From the NCBI RefSeq assembly GCF_001667505.1, contig NZ_LZHZ01000028.1, forward strand, positions 1 to 44,705: DNA of 44,705 nucleotides, written 5' to 3'. The notes beneath the pieces are model-generated. The model had not been told where the DNA came from. It saw nothing but the letters and a program-made list of their open reading frames with translations, and made no database searches. A program made the translations under genes and the position numbers. The DNA is from Mycobacterium sp. ACS1612. Lineage in GTDB: Bacteria; Actinomycetota; Actinomycetes; Mycobacteriales; Mycobacteriaceae. The stretch's first letter is position 1; every line of letters begins with the position of its first letter. Shown here piece by piece: positions 7,613 to 20,585 of the stretch.

Positions 7613-9040
7613 CTACTTCGCGGCCGCCTGCAGTTTCGGTCCGGAGTGGGGTGCTGCGGGCGGCGACCCTGCCTGCGACATCACCGTCGACGGTGGCAGC
7701 GGCACCAGCGGTACCCCCGGAGTGTCGAGTTGGCTCGCGAGCCATGGCAGTCCCGCCGCGAAAGCGCGCGCCGCGAACGGCCAATCGTGCCTGCCGGGCC
7801 GCATCTCGACGGCGCAGTGGATTCCGTACGCGCTGCCGGTCGCGCACAGCGAGTTTGCGGCCGCCGTCTGATCGTTGGGGTGTGCCACGGCGTTCACGAT
7901 GTGCGGTTGCGCCGACGGCGTGCCGTTGATGTCGAACCAGCCCGTCACCCCGACATAGGGCCCGTGCCGGGTGATCACCGTGGTCGGGTCGAACGCGGCA
8001 TAGGCCGCGGCATCGCCGCCGAACAGGCGCTGGATCGTCTGGGACTTGTTACCCGAATTGGGCGTCAGATCGCCCGCGATGTCCTCGAACGCGCTGAACA
8101 TGTCGGGGTGCATGACCGTCAGGTCGACCGCACAGGTGCCGCCCATCGACCATCCCACGATGCCCCAGTTGGCCCGGCTGGCCGACACTCGGTAGTTCGA
8201 AATCATGAACGGCACAACGTCTTTGGTGAGGTGATCGGCAGCTCTGCCGCGGGTGCCGTTGACGCATTCGGTGTCGTTGTTGAATGCACCGCCGGAATCG
8301 ACGAACACGAACACCGGTGCGTTGCCGCCGTGTGCGGCAGCGAACGCGTCGATCGTGTTGATGGCGTTGCCTGCTCGCATCCAGTCGGCGGGCGTGTTGA
8401 ACTCGCCGCCTACCATCATCACCGTCGGCAACGGTGGCGGGGGATCGGTGGCGTACCAGGCAGGCGGTAGATAGACCAGCTCACCGCGGTGTTTGAACCC
8501 CGACGCGGTGTCGGGGATGCTGACCGGCACCACCGTGCCCTTCGCCGGGATCGCGTGCCGTTGCTGCATGGCGACCACCGTGGTGGTGTCAGTCTGATCG
8601 GGCAGCGGGCCCGCGCTGAGCTGATTCCACGCGTTCTGCACGGTGGGGAAGTATCCGACCCAGAGGTTGAGCGCCAGCGCCGCGCACAGCAGGCACGCCG
8701 GCAACGCCACCGCGGACACCCCGCGCCGCCACCAGCGGGCGCTGCGCCAACCCGCGATCAGCACAGCAGCCGCCACACCGGTCAAACCGATCCAGATCCA
8801 CAGCGAGACGGGCGCCGGGTTGTTGTCGTCGCTGAGCCCCTGCGAGGCGATGTACCAGTACACCGCCACCGACAGTGCCGCGCCGACGAGCGCCGTCCAC
8901 GGCAGCCATACCAAACGCCAGCGCCGTGTACGCCAGCCGATCGCGGCCAGCAGCAAAAAGCCGGTGATGACTTGCACGGTGATCGGCAGCCATCCATGCA
9001 TCAGCGAGAGATGGTGGCGAAACTCGTCGGGTAACGTCAC
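7613..9040 (-). CDS. Membrane-anchored esterase (Rv1639c-like)
   Basis: 475 residues from GTG 9040. The N-terminal ~130 residues have four hydrophobic segments (VQVITGFLLLAAIGW, WTALVGAALSVAVYWYI, WIWIGLTGVAAAVLIAGW, ALPACLLCAALALNLWVGYF). The rest is an extracytoplasmic esterase/antigen 85-type alpha/beta hydrolase: nucleophile Gly-Trp-Ser-Met-Gly-Gly (~300), preceding conserved VFVDSGGAFNNDTEC, and the catalytic His in RPGRHDWPF near residue 425. Antigen 85 relatives transfer mycolates; the exact substrate here is unknown. A Pro/Ser-rich tail ends the protein. It stands tail-to-tail with the cyclase gene (3-nt gap) and 48 nt downstream of lysX on the same strand, so it may be co-transcribed with lysX. 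Confidence 0.85.
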   Translation of the reverse strand: MTLPDEFRHHLSLMHGWLPITVQVITGFLLLAAIGWRTRRWRLVWLPWTALVGAALSVAVYWYIASQGLSDDNNPAPVSLWIWIGLTGVAAAVLIAGWRSARWWRRGVSAVALPACLLCAALALNLWVGYFPTVQNAWNQLSAGPLPDQTDTTTVVAMQQRHAIPAKGTVVPVSIPDTASGFKHRGELVYLPPAWYATDPPPPLPTVMMVGGEFNTPADWMRAGNAINTIDAFAAAHGGNAPVFVFVDSGGAFNNDTECVNGTRGRAADHLTKDVVPFMISNYRVSASRANWGIVGWSMGGTCAVDLTVMHPDMFSAFEDIAGDLTPNSGNKSQTIQRLFGGDAAAYAAFDPTTVITRHGPYVGVTGWFDINGTPSAQPHIVNAVAHPNDQTAAANSLCATGSAYGIHCAVEMRPGRHDWPFAARAFAAGLPWLASQLDTPGVPLVPLPPSTVMSQAGSPPAAPHSGPKLQAAAK

Positions 9041-9088
9041 GGCAACAATCGTGGCCGTGTTTCCTTGGCGCTGGCTGTGAGCCAGCTG

Positions 9089-12385
<3,297 letters not shown>

Positions 12386-12435
12386 AGGCCGCGAGGATAT
12401 TCGCTCAAGCTCAGAAATTGTTGTGACTGCGCCAG

Positions 12436-12771
12436 CTACCAAACGGGTCCGGTGTATTTCTCGCCCGGTCCCTGGCCCGGCTCGTCCGGTGCGGCGCTGG
12501 CTTCGCGGAAGGCCACCTGCAGTGTTTTCAGTCCGTCGCGCACCGGCCCGGCGTGCGGGCCGAGGTATTCGACGGAGGCGGTGACCAGTCCGGCCAGCGC
12601 AGTGATCAACCGGCGCGCCTCGTCGAGGTCGCGGTGCGGGCTGTCTTCGGGATCCTCTGCCGAGAGTCCGAGTTTCTCCGCGGCGGCGCTCATCAGCATG
12701 ACGGCCGATCGGGTGATCACCTCGACGGCGGGAATCTCGGCTAGCTCGCGAATGTTGGGAGACTCGGTCAT
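12436..12771 (-). CDS. DUF1844 family protein
   Basis: 111 residues from ATG 12771. The central part ([70 protein letters not shown]) matches the DUF1844 family: three amphipathic helices with a conserved DxDEARxLI stretch. The C-terminus is a short Pro/Gly-rich tail. Function is unknown; the family is typically found next to infC in Actinobacteria. It reads away from infC, and the two share the 12772-13019 region. Start codons further upstream exist but run through the infC leader. It is 50 nt upstream of lysX on the same strand and may be co-transcribed with it. Confidence 0.85.
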   Translation of the reverse strand: MTESPNIRELAEIPAVEVITRSAVMLMSAAAEKLGLSAEDPEDSPHRDLDEARRLITALAGLVTASVEYLGPHAGPVRDGLKTLQVAFREASAAPDEPGQGPGEKYTGPVW

Positions 12772-12783
12772 GCCTGCTAGAGT
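12755..12783 (+). promoter_or_regulatory. Candidate promoter of the infC operon
   Basis: TTGGGA (12755-12760), a 17-nt spacer and TAGAGT (12778-12783) form a plausible SigA-type promoter. Transcription from about 12790 would produce a leader of ~230 nt ahead of infC. The promoter overlaps the start of the divergent DUF1844 gene, whose own candidate -10 (CACTCT on the minus strand) covers the same bases, so the two may compete. Confidence 0.45.
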
Positions 12784-12828
12784 GGCATGCGCGACCGTCC
12801 CGGCGTACGCCAGGGACATGGAAGTACC

Positions 12829-12958
12829 GTCCCGGCGAAGGCCGGGACCGACAAGTGGAGTCCCGCTCCCACCGCCGACCATACTGGTCCAGCGGTCCGG
12901 TCACAGGCATCCGTGCCTGTCCTGGTCGGCTTTGGGCCCTGCTTTGAGCAGGGCTTTT
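12829..12958 (+). promoter_or_regulatory. Structured leader of infC-rpmI-rplT
   Basis: Three perfect hairpins lie in this leader: an 8-bp stem at 12829-12848 (GTCCCGGC/GCCGGGAC), a 7-bp stem at 12903-12920 (ACAGGCA/TGCCTGT) and a 7-bp stem at 12936-12954 followed by TTTTCT. infC leaders in other bacteria are autogenous control points bound by L20 or sensed through IF3. I recognise no published motif here, so function is inferred from position and structure. Confidence 0.55.
12936..12958 (+). terminator. Intrinsic terminator/attenuator hairpin before infC
   Basis: GCCCTGC, loop TTTGA, GCAGGGC, then four T residues: a compact 7-bp GC-rich stem with a U-tract. It lies 62 nt upstream of the infC start, inside the leader, so it would act as an attenuator and not as an end-of-operon terminator. 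The same strand has no gene upstream that would need terminating. Confidence 0.6.
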
Positions 12959-13009
12959 CTGTTCATCCGAGCAGAGTGGCTGAAGGCGTGGGCTCCTAGA
13001 GGACAACAT

Positions 13010-13019
13010 AGGAGGCCCC

Positions 13020-13022
<3 letters not shown>
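13010..13022 (+). promoter_or_regulatory. infC ribosome binding site with ATC start
   Basis: AGGAGG at 13010-13015, a 4-nt CCCC spacer, then ATC at 13020-13022. No ATG, GTG or TTG in frame lies near a ribosome site. The strong site with a discriminated start codon is the classic arrangement by which IF3 represses its own synthesis. Confidence 0.8.
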
Positions 13023-13637
<615 letters not shown>

Positions 13638-13658
13638 CGCAGAACTGAAAGAGGACAC

Positions 13659-13853
13659 ATGCCAAAGGCGAAGACCCACAGCGGCGCTTCCAAGCGGTTC
13701 CGGCTGACCGGGACCGGCAAGGTCGTGCGCCAGAAGGCCAACCGTCGGCACCTGCTCGAGCACAAGCCGACCAAGCGCACCCGTCGCCTTGCCGGCCGTA
13801 CCGAGGTGGCGGCCAACGACACCAAGCGCATCAAGAAGCTGCTGAACGGCTAA
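13659..13853 (+). CDS. rpmI: 50S ribosomal protein L35
   Basis: 64 residues, strongly basic. It begins [21 protein letters not shown] and continues with [21 protein letters not shown], the L35 signature, at the standard family length. An AAAGAGG ribosome site lies 6 nt before ATG 13659. It sits 21 nt after infC and 40 nt before rplT, the conserved order of this operon. Confidence 0.97.
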   Translation: MPKAKTHSGASKRFRLTGTGKVVRQKANRRHLLEHKPTKRTRRLAGRTEVAANDTKRIKKLLNG

Positions 13854-13893
13854 CTGGCCCGGCTCCGTACGACCTGAACGAAGGAACACTCAC

Positions 13894-14313
13894 ATGGCAC
13901 GCGTCAAGCGCGCAGTCAACGCTCAGAAGAAGCGTCGCGCAGTACTCAAGGCATCCAAGGGCTACCGCGGTCAGCGGTCGCGGCTGTATCGCAAAGCCAA
14001 AGAGCAGCAGCTGCATTCGTTGACCTACGCCTACCGCGACCGGCGTGCCCGCAAGGGCGAGTTCCGTAAGCTGTGGATCTCCCGGATCAACGCGGCCGCT
14101 CGCGCCAACGACATCACCTACAACCGGCTCATCCAAGGCCTGAAGGCCGCCGGTGTCGAGGTGGACCGCAAGAACCTCGCCGAGATCGCGGTCAGCGATC
14201 CCGCCGCGTTCACCGCGCTGGTCGAGGTCGCCAAGGGTGCGCTGCCCGAGGACGTGAACGCTCCTGCCGGAGCCGGAAGGCCGGCGACATCAGACGCCGG
14301 CGAGGCCGCCTGA
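13894..14313 (+). CDS. rplT: 50S ribosomal protein L20
   Basis: 139 residues. Residues 1-60 are the basic 23S-binding extension ([37 protein letters not shown]) and ~60-117 the globular domain ([29 protein letters not shown]). It is about 15-20 residues longer than most L20 proteins because of an Ala/Gly/Pro-rich tail ([22 protein letters not shown]). L20 is an early 50S assembly protein and in other bacteria represses its own operon. The stop TGA overlaps the probable CTG start of tsnR. Confidence 0.97.
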   Translation: MARVKRAVNAQKKRRAVLKASKGYRGQRSRLYRKAKEQQLHSLTYAYRDRRARKGEFRKLWISRINAAARANDITYNRLIQGLKAAGVEVDRKNLAEIAVSDPAAFTALVEVAKGALPEDVNAPAGAGRPATSDAGEAA

Positions 14314-15080
14314 CGCTCACCGAGCGCTCCGCGCGGGTGGCTGCCGCGGTCAAGCTGCACCGCCACATCGGACGACGCCGCGCCGCACGCTTTCTCGCCG
14401 AGGGACCCAATCTCGTCGAGTCGGCGTTGCGGCGCGGACTCGTTTCCGAGGTGTTCGCCACCGAAACCGCGATGAGCCGATTCGGTTCCATGCTCACCGA
14501 TGCCCCGGTGCATCTGGTCACCGAGCCTGCCGCGAAAGCGTTGTCGGACACCGTGACTCCGGTCGGCCTGGTCGCCGTGTGCTCGATGCCGGAGACGACG
14601 TTGGCCGATGTGCTCACGGAGTCACCGCGCCTGGTCGCCGTTGCGGTGGAGATCTCGGAACCCGGCAATGCGGGCACGCTGATCCGGATTGCCGACGCGA
14701 TGGGCGCCGACGCGGTGGTGCTCGCCGGAAACAGCGTCGATCCCTACAACGGGAAGTGCCTGCGGTCCTCGGCGGGCAGCATTTTCTCGATTCCCGTCGT
14801 CCCCGAATCCGATGCGGCAGGCACGGTTGCCGCGCTCACCGACGCCGGACTGCAGGTGCTGGCCACGACCGTCGACGGCGAGATCGGCCTCGACGACGCC
14901 GACCTGTCCGGCCCGACGGCGTGGCTGTTCGGTCCCGAAGCCCGCGGCCTGCCGGTCGAATTGGCGCAGACGGCCACCCATCGGGTGCACATCCCGATGC
15001 CGGGCAGCGCCGAGAGTCTGAACGTGGCGTCGGCCGCGTCGATCTGCCTGTACCAAAGCGCGAAGGCGCACCGGCGTTAG
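14310..15080 (+). CDS. tsnR: TrmH/SpoU-family 23S rRNA/tRNA 2'-O-methyltransferase (TsnR-like)
   Basis: 256 residues if started at CTG 14310, which overlaps the rplT stop as CTGA. This start keeps [35 protein letters not shown], the substrate-binding N-domain; the first GTG (14337) would remove nine conserved residues, and no ATG or TTG is available. The SPOUT motifs follow: [21 protein letters not shown] (~110-130), GPEARGLP (~207-214) and [21 protein letters not shown] (~228-248). The enzyme 2'-O-methylates a ribose in 23S rRNA or tRNA using SAM through a trefoil knot. The specific nucleotide is not predictable. It is translationally coupled to rplT. Confidence 0.88.
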   Translation: MTLTERSARVAAAVKLHRHIGRRRAARFLAEGPNLVESALRRGLVSEVFATETAMSRFGSMLTDAPVHLVTEPAAKALSDTVTPVGLVAVCSMPETTLADVLTESPRLVAVAVEISEPGNAGTLIRIADAMGADAVVLAGNSVDPYNGKCLRSSAGSIFSIPVVPESDAAGTVAALTDAGLQVLATTVDGEIGLDDADLSGPTAWLFGPEARGLPVELAQTATHRVHIPMPGSAESLNVASAASICLYQSAKAHRR

Positions 15081-15112
15081 TCGCCGAGTGAGTTCTTGTC
15101 GTACCCGCGTGC

Positions 15113-15118
15113 CATTGT
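15113..15118 (+). promoter_or_regulatory. Possible -10 for a leaderless transcript
   Basis: CATTGT ends 6 nt before ATG 15125. It conserves the A and final T of TANNNT. No Shine-Dalgarno precedes the gene, which fits a leaderless start, but the hexamer is weak. Confidence 0.35.
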
Positions 15119-15124
15119 CTGCCC

Positions 15125-15451
15125 ATGACCGACTCGTTACAGGTGCGGGGTACCGACCTTCGCTACCTCATCACCGCCTACCTGTTCGACCATGGCCCGG
15201 CGACCGTGAACGATCTGGTCGACGCACTGGCCTATCACGGCTTCCGCACCACCGGGCGCGCGTCGAAGGCGGTCTCCGAGGCACTGCGCCGGGAGATCGC
15301 CCAGGGTCGGGTGACGCGCCTCAAGCGCGGCCGATACCTTCCCGGGTGCATGCCGCGGTCCACCGAGGAGCGGATGTACAAGCGGGTTCAGGAATTACAC
15401 GCCAAGGTCGCCGAGATGACGCTGCCTGCCCGCCCGCCGCGTAGTGCCTAG
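15125..15451 (+). CDS. Small winged-helix-like protein, unknown function
   Basis: 108 residues. Residues ~8-75 (LRYLITAYLFDHGPATVNDLVDALAYHGFRTTGRASKAVSEALRREIAQGRVTRLKRGRYLPG) look like a winged helix-turn-helix: three helices and a basic beta wing ending in GRY. The C-terminal ~30 residues are a charged helix (RSTEERMYKRVQELHAKVAEM) that could dimerise. This suggests nucleic-acid binding, either as a DNA-binding regulator or an accessory to the translation genes just upstream; neither is shown. Its TAG stop interlocks with the convergent acyl-CoA dehydrogenase stop in a CTAG. Confidence 0.75.
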   Translation: MTDSLQVRGTDLRYLITAYLFDHGPATVNDLVDALAYHGFRTTGRASKAVSEALRREIAQGRVTRLKRGRYLPGCMPRSTEERMYKRVQELHAKVAEMTLPARPPRSA

Positions 15452-16689
15452 CCGCTCAACAAGCCCTTGGCGACGTGGGTGATCTGCACCTCGTTGCTGC
15501 CCGCGTAGATCATCAGCGACTTGGCGTCACGCGCCAACTGCTCGACCCGGTACTCGGTCATGTAGCCGTTGCCGCCGAACAACTGCACCGCGTCCATCGC
15601 GACGTCCGTGGCGGCCTGCGAGCAGTACCACTTGATGGCCGACGCTTCCGGCAGAGAGATCGCCTTACCGCTCTGTGCCGACTCGATGACGCGAAACAGA
15701 ATGTTGCGCACGTTCATTCGCGCCACTTCCATGTTCGCCAACTTGAGCTGGATGAGCTGGAACTGACCGATCTCCTGGCCCCAAAGTTTGCGATTCTTGG
15801 CGTAATCGACGCACAGTCGCAGGCATTCCTCGATGACTCCCAACGCCATCGCCGCCACGCCGATCCGTTCTGCCGAGAAGTTGGACCGCGCGCTGGCCCG
15901 ACCGTCGCCCGCCGCGTCCTCGGACTCGCCGAGCAACCGGTCGCGCCCCAACCGGACGTTGTTGAAGAACAGCTCACCGGTGCGCGAACTGTGAATTCCC
16001 ATCTTGCGGAACGGTTTTGACTGGACGAAACCCTCCATGCCGCGATCCAGCACGAAGGTCAGCACTTTGCGGTCGCGCTTGTCGACACCCGGCTCGTCCA
16101 GCTTTGCATAGACCACCACGACATCGGCGTCGGGCCCGTTGGTGATGAACGTCTTCTGCCCGTTGAGGATGTAGTCCCCATTTCCTGAGCCGTCGCGCAC
16201 CACATAGGACTTCATGCCGCCGAAAGCGTCACTGCCTGAATCAGGTTCGGTGATTGCCCACGCGCCGATCTTGTCGTAGGTGACGAGGTCCGGCAGCCAG
16301 CGTTCCTGTTGGGCCAGGGTGCCGCGTCCCATGATGGTCGGCACCGTCAACCCCAACGACACGCCCATGCCGGTGACGATGCCCATCGACACCCGGCACA
16401 GCTCGCTGACCACCACGAAGCCCATGCCGCCCGCGGCGTCGCCGAACATGCCGCCGCCGGACGACGGCTTGCCAGGCGACTCGCCACCGTCGCGCAGCTT
16501 CGCCAACCGCTTGTTCAGCGAGTCGCGCGCCATGTCGGCGATGCCGAACGTCGCGAACAGCTTGCGGATGATGGGGTAGGGCTCCATGTCGCCGCTTTCC
16601 AGCTCGTCGACATGCGGGCGTATCTCTCTGTCCACGAACTCACGCACGGCGTCGCGCACGGCGAGATCGACGTCAGACCATTCCAGCAT
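15448..16689 (-). CDS. Acyl-CoA dehydrogenase
   Basis: 413 residues from ATG 16689. It has the family layout: helical N-domain, a beta-domain with GAWAITEPDSGSDAFGGM (FAD/substrate motif) and FITNGPDADVVVVYAK, and a C-terminal helical domain with ERIGVAAMALGVIEECL and QLFGGNGYMTEYRVEQLARDAKSLMIYAGSNEVQ. In short- and medium-chain enzymes the catalytic Glu lies in the IYAGSNEVQ loop, and a Glu is present here. It oxidises an acyl-CoA to the 2-enoyl-CoA with FAD. A Gly-rich insert (GGESPGKPSSGGGMFGDAAGGMG, ~75-95) is unusual. It is 4 nt after the MpaB-like oxygenase gene on the same strand, so the two form an operon, likely for lipid or sterol degradation (inference). Confidence 0.92.
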   Translation of the reverse strand: MLEWSDVDLAVRDAVREFVDREIRPHVDELESGDMEPYPIIRKLFATFGIADMARDSLNKRLAKLRDGGESPGKPSSGGGMFGDAAGGMGFVVVSELCRVSMGIVTGMGVSLGLTVPTIMGRGTLAQQERWLPDLVTYDKIGAWAITEPDSGSDAFGGMKSYVVRDGSGNGDYILNGQKTFITNGPDADVVVVYAKLDEPGVDKRDRKVLTFVLDRGMEGFVQSKPFRKMGIHSSRTGELFFNNVRLGRDRLLGESEDAAGDGRASARSNFSAERIGVAAMALGVIEECLRLCVDYAKNRKLWGQEIGQFQLIQLKLANMEVARMNVRNILFRVIESAQSGKAISLPEASAIKWYCSQAATDVAMDAVQLFGGNGYMTEYRVEQLARDAKSLMIYAGSNEVQITHVAKGLLSG

Positions 16690-16693
16690 GCGT

Positions 16694-17716
16694 TCAGGCT
16701 GCCTTATGGCGTCCGCGCGCCGGACGCAGCCCGGCCAATGAGAACGTGGTGTGCACCAACGACCCAGCTCGGTCCAGCAGTGACTTGCGCGGCGGCAGGT
16801 AATGCATGGGCAGGCCGTGCCGGTCGCGCGGCGGCGCGACGAACGCCGGCGCCTCGACCAGGGGAGCGTCCTCGGGCAGCTTGCCCTGCGCGCGGCGGTA
16901 TGCCGCCAATGCGCGCGGATGCAGCCGGATCTCGTCGGGCACCGCAACGAAGGCCAGCTCGACGAGCTTGCCGAACAGTCGCAGCAGCACCTCATCGCCC
17001 GGCGTCCAGCGCATACCGGCCTTTTCCCGCACCGTGTCGTCGAACAGACCGGCCGCGATCCACCGCTGCGCTCCGACCATCGGCTTGAACAGTTGGTCCC
17101 ACACCGCGCTGGGCATCAGCACGAACCACGGTTTCGGGATCCGGATCGAGAAGATGTCCAGAGTGGCCTTGTTGACCTCGAGCTCTTCGCGGCACTTGCG
17201 GGCCCAGTACTCCTGAAAGTCCTCCCAACTGTCGGGCACCGGCCGCATGCTCATGCCGTACATCCGATACCACTGGACGTGCTCGTCGAACAGTTGTCGC
17301 TTCTCCGCCTCGGTCAGCCCGCCGCAGAAGTACTCGGCGGTCTTGATGATCAGCATGAAGAAGGTGGCGTGCGCCCAGTAGAAGGTCTCCGGGTTCAGCG
17401 CGTGATAGCGGCGACCTTCGGCGTCGATGCCCTTGATCGTCTTGTGGTAGCTCTTGATCTGCTCGCCGGTCAGCGGGGCGCGATCGCCGTCGTAGACCAC
17501 CCCCATGATCGGGTACACCGACCGCGCCACCCGCTGTAGCGGCTCCCGCAACAGGATCGAGTGGTCCTCGACGCCGGCGCCGAGTTCCGGATACATGTTC
17601 TGAATCGCCCCGATCCAGACGCCGAGCATGCCGGTGCGAAGGTCACCGAAATACTTCCAGGTCAACGAATCGGGGCCGAGAGGATTGCCCGTGTTTGCGG
17701 TCGACGGTGAGCGCAC
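16694..17716 (-). CDS. MpaB/DUF2236-family oxygenase (Rv1645c-like)
   Basis: 340 residues from GTG 17716, which lies 6 nt after a TATCTT -10 and so is probably leaderless. The sequence shows the DUF2236/MpaB pattern: GPDSLTWKYFGDLRTGMLG, then YHALNPETFYWAHATFFMLIIKTAEYF and DEHVQWYRMYGMSMRPVPDSWEDF. The family includes heme-dependent latex-clearing oxygenases and fungal MpaB. Helices predominate and a hydrophobic stretch (HATFFMLIIKTAEYF) may pack near a membrane. The actual substrate is unknown. It heads a two-gene operon with the acyl-CoA dehydrogenase, behind a palindromic operator. Confidence 0.85.
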   Translation of the reverse strand: MRSPSTANTGNPLGPDSLTWKYFGDLRTGMLGVWIGAIQNMYPELGAGVEDHSILLREPLQRVARSVYPIMGVVYDGDRAPLTGEQIKSYHKTIKGIDAEGRRYHALNPETFYWAHATFFMLIIKTAEYFCGGLTEAEKRQLFDEHVQWYRMYGMSMRPVPDSWEDFQEYWARKCREELEVNKATLDIFSIRIPKPWFVLMPSAVWDQLFKPMVGAQRWIAAGLFDDTVREKAGMRWTPGDEVLLRLFGKLVELAFVAVPDEIRLHPRALAAYRRAQGKLPEDAPLVEAPAFVAPPRDRHGLPMHYLPPRKSLLDRAGSLVHTTFSLAGLRPARGRHKAA

Positions 17717-17722
17717 CTCTCA

Positions 17723-17751
17723 AAGATAGTGATGACAACATATGTTGTCTA
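17723..17751 (-). promoter_or_regulatory. Promoter with 16-bp palindromic operator for the oxygenase-dehydrogenase operon
   Basis: Read on the minus strand: -35 TAGACA (17751-17746), a 17-nt spacer, -10 TATCTT (17728-17723), then 6 nt to GTG 17716. A perfect 16-bp palindrome GACAACATATGTTGTC occupies 17734-17749, filling the spacer and covering part of the -35. This is the usual geometry for a TetR- or MarR-type repressor. No regulator gene is adjacent, so the binder would be encoded elsewhere. Confidence 0.75.
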
Positions 17752-17823
17752 CGATTTGCGGCGGTGTGGCGATACGGTGTCATGCAGCCTCCATCGCTGT
17801 GCCACATCGTTGTGACCTGGCGT

Positions 17824-17853
17824 TTTACCGCTCCAATTTGCCTCCACTAGGCT
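17824..17853 (+). promoter_or_regulatory. Promoter of the cyclase gene
   Basis: TTTACC (17824-17829), an 18-nt spacer and TAGGCT (17848-17853), then 7 nt to GTG 17861: a plausible promoter for a leaderless transcript. The rest of the divergent gap 17754-17823 holds no gene or clear repeat. Confidence 0.5.
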
Positions 17854-17860
17854 GGCGCCC

Positions 17861-18733
17861 GTGGATGATGTCGAGTCGATCGACGAGCGGCCCGGCCCAC
17901 AATCATCCGGCCCACGCGGTTGGCTGTCGGGCGCCAATCACAACCCCGCCGTCATCGCTTTTCTGCGACGGGCGCGGCGCGCCCTGCCCGGCGACCCCGA
18001 CTTCGGGGACCCGCTGTCGGTCGACGGGGACGGAGGCCCGCGCGCGGCGGCACGCGCCGCCGATCGGCTGCTCGAGCGGGAAGCGGCGTCGCGGGAGGTG
18101 AGCCTCGGCGCATTGCAGGTGTGGCAGGCGCTCACCGAGCGGGTGTCGGGTAAGCCCGCGAACCGCGAGGTGACGCTGGTCTTCACCGACCTCGTCGGCT
18201 TCTCGGCGTGGTCGCTGAGCGCGGGCGACGAGGCAACGTTGAAGCTGCTGCGCCGGGTGGCCCAGGTCGTCGAGCCGCCGCTGTTGGAGGCGGGCGGCCA
18301 CATCGTGAAGCGGATGGGCGACGGCATCATGGCCGTGTTCGCTGACCCTCTCACCGCGGTGCGCGCGGTCATCGTGGCTCGTGAAGCGGTGAAAGCCGTT
18401 GAGGTGGACGGTTATACGCCGCGAATGCGGGTCGGTGTGCACACCGGACGGCCGCAACGGATCGGGTCGGACTGGCTCGGTGTGGACGTCAACATCGCGG
18501 CACGGGTGATGGAACGCGCCACCAGGGGTGAATTCGTGGTCTCCGCCGCCACGCTCGACCGGATCGCCGATGAGGATTTCCAGACGCTGGGTGTGACGGC
18601 GAAACGGCTTCGCCGACAGGTCTTCACGGCCAGGCAAGACGGGGTGCCCGCCGACCTGGCCATGTATCGACTGAGAACTCGCAGGCAGTTGCCAGGCGGC
18701 CCGAACGGCGAAGACGACCCGGCCGGCGCATAG
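17861..18733 (+). CDS. Class III adenylate cyclase (Rv1647-like)
   Basis: 290 residues from GTG 17861. Residues ~1-95 are a helical N-terminal region. The cyclase domain spans ~100-260: metal Asp110 in VFTDLVGFSAWS, Asp154 in MGDGIMAVF, and Asn211/Arg215 in VDVNIAARVME, so all transition-state and metal residues are present. Lys148 in HIVKRMGDG aligns with the adenine-selecting position. There is no transmembrane segment, so the enzyme is soluble and probably homodimeric, making cAMP. The M. tuberculosis counterpart between tsnR and pheS is a pH-responsive cyclase as I recall. A rhomboid-like gene follows after 9 nt. Confidence 0.92.
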   Translation: MDDVESIDERPGPQSSGPRGWLSGANHNPAVIAFLRRARRALPGDPDFGDPLSVDGDGGPRAAARAADRLLEREAASREVSLGALQVWQALTERVSGKPANREVTLVFTDLVGFSAWSLSAGDEATLKLLRRVAQVVEPPLLEAGGHIVKRMGDGIMAVFADPLTAVRAVIVAREAVKAVEVDGYTPRMRVGVHTGRPQRIGSDWLGVDVNIAARVMERATRGEFVVSAATLDRIADEDFQTLGVTAKRLRRQVFTARQDGVPADLAMYRLRTRRQLPGGPNGEDDPAGA

Positions 18734-18742
18734 TGGTCTGAC

Positions 18743-20584
<1,842 letters not shown>

Positions 20585-20585
<1 letters not shown>

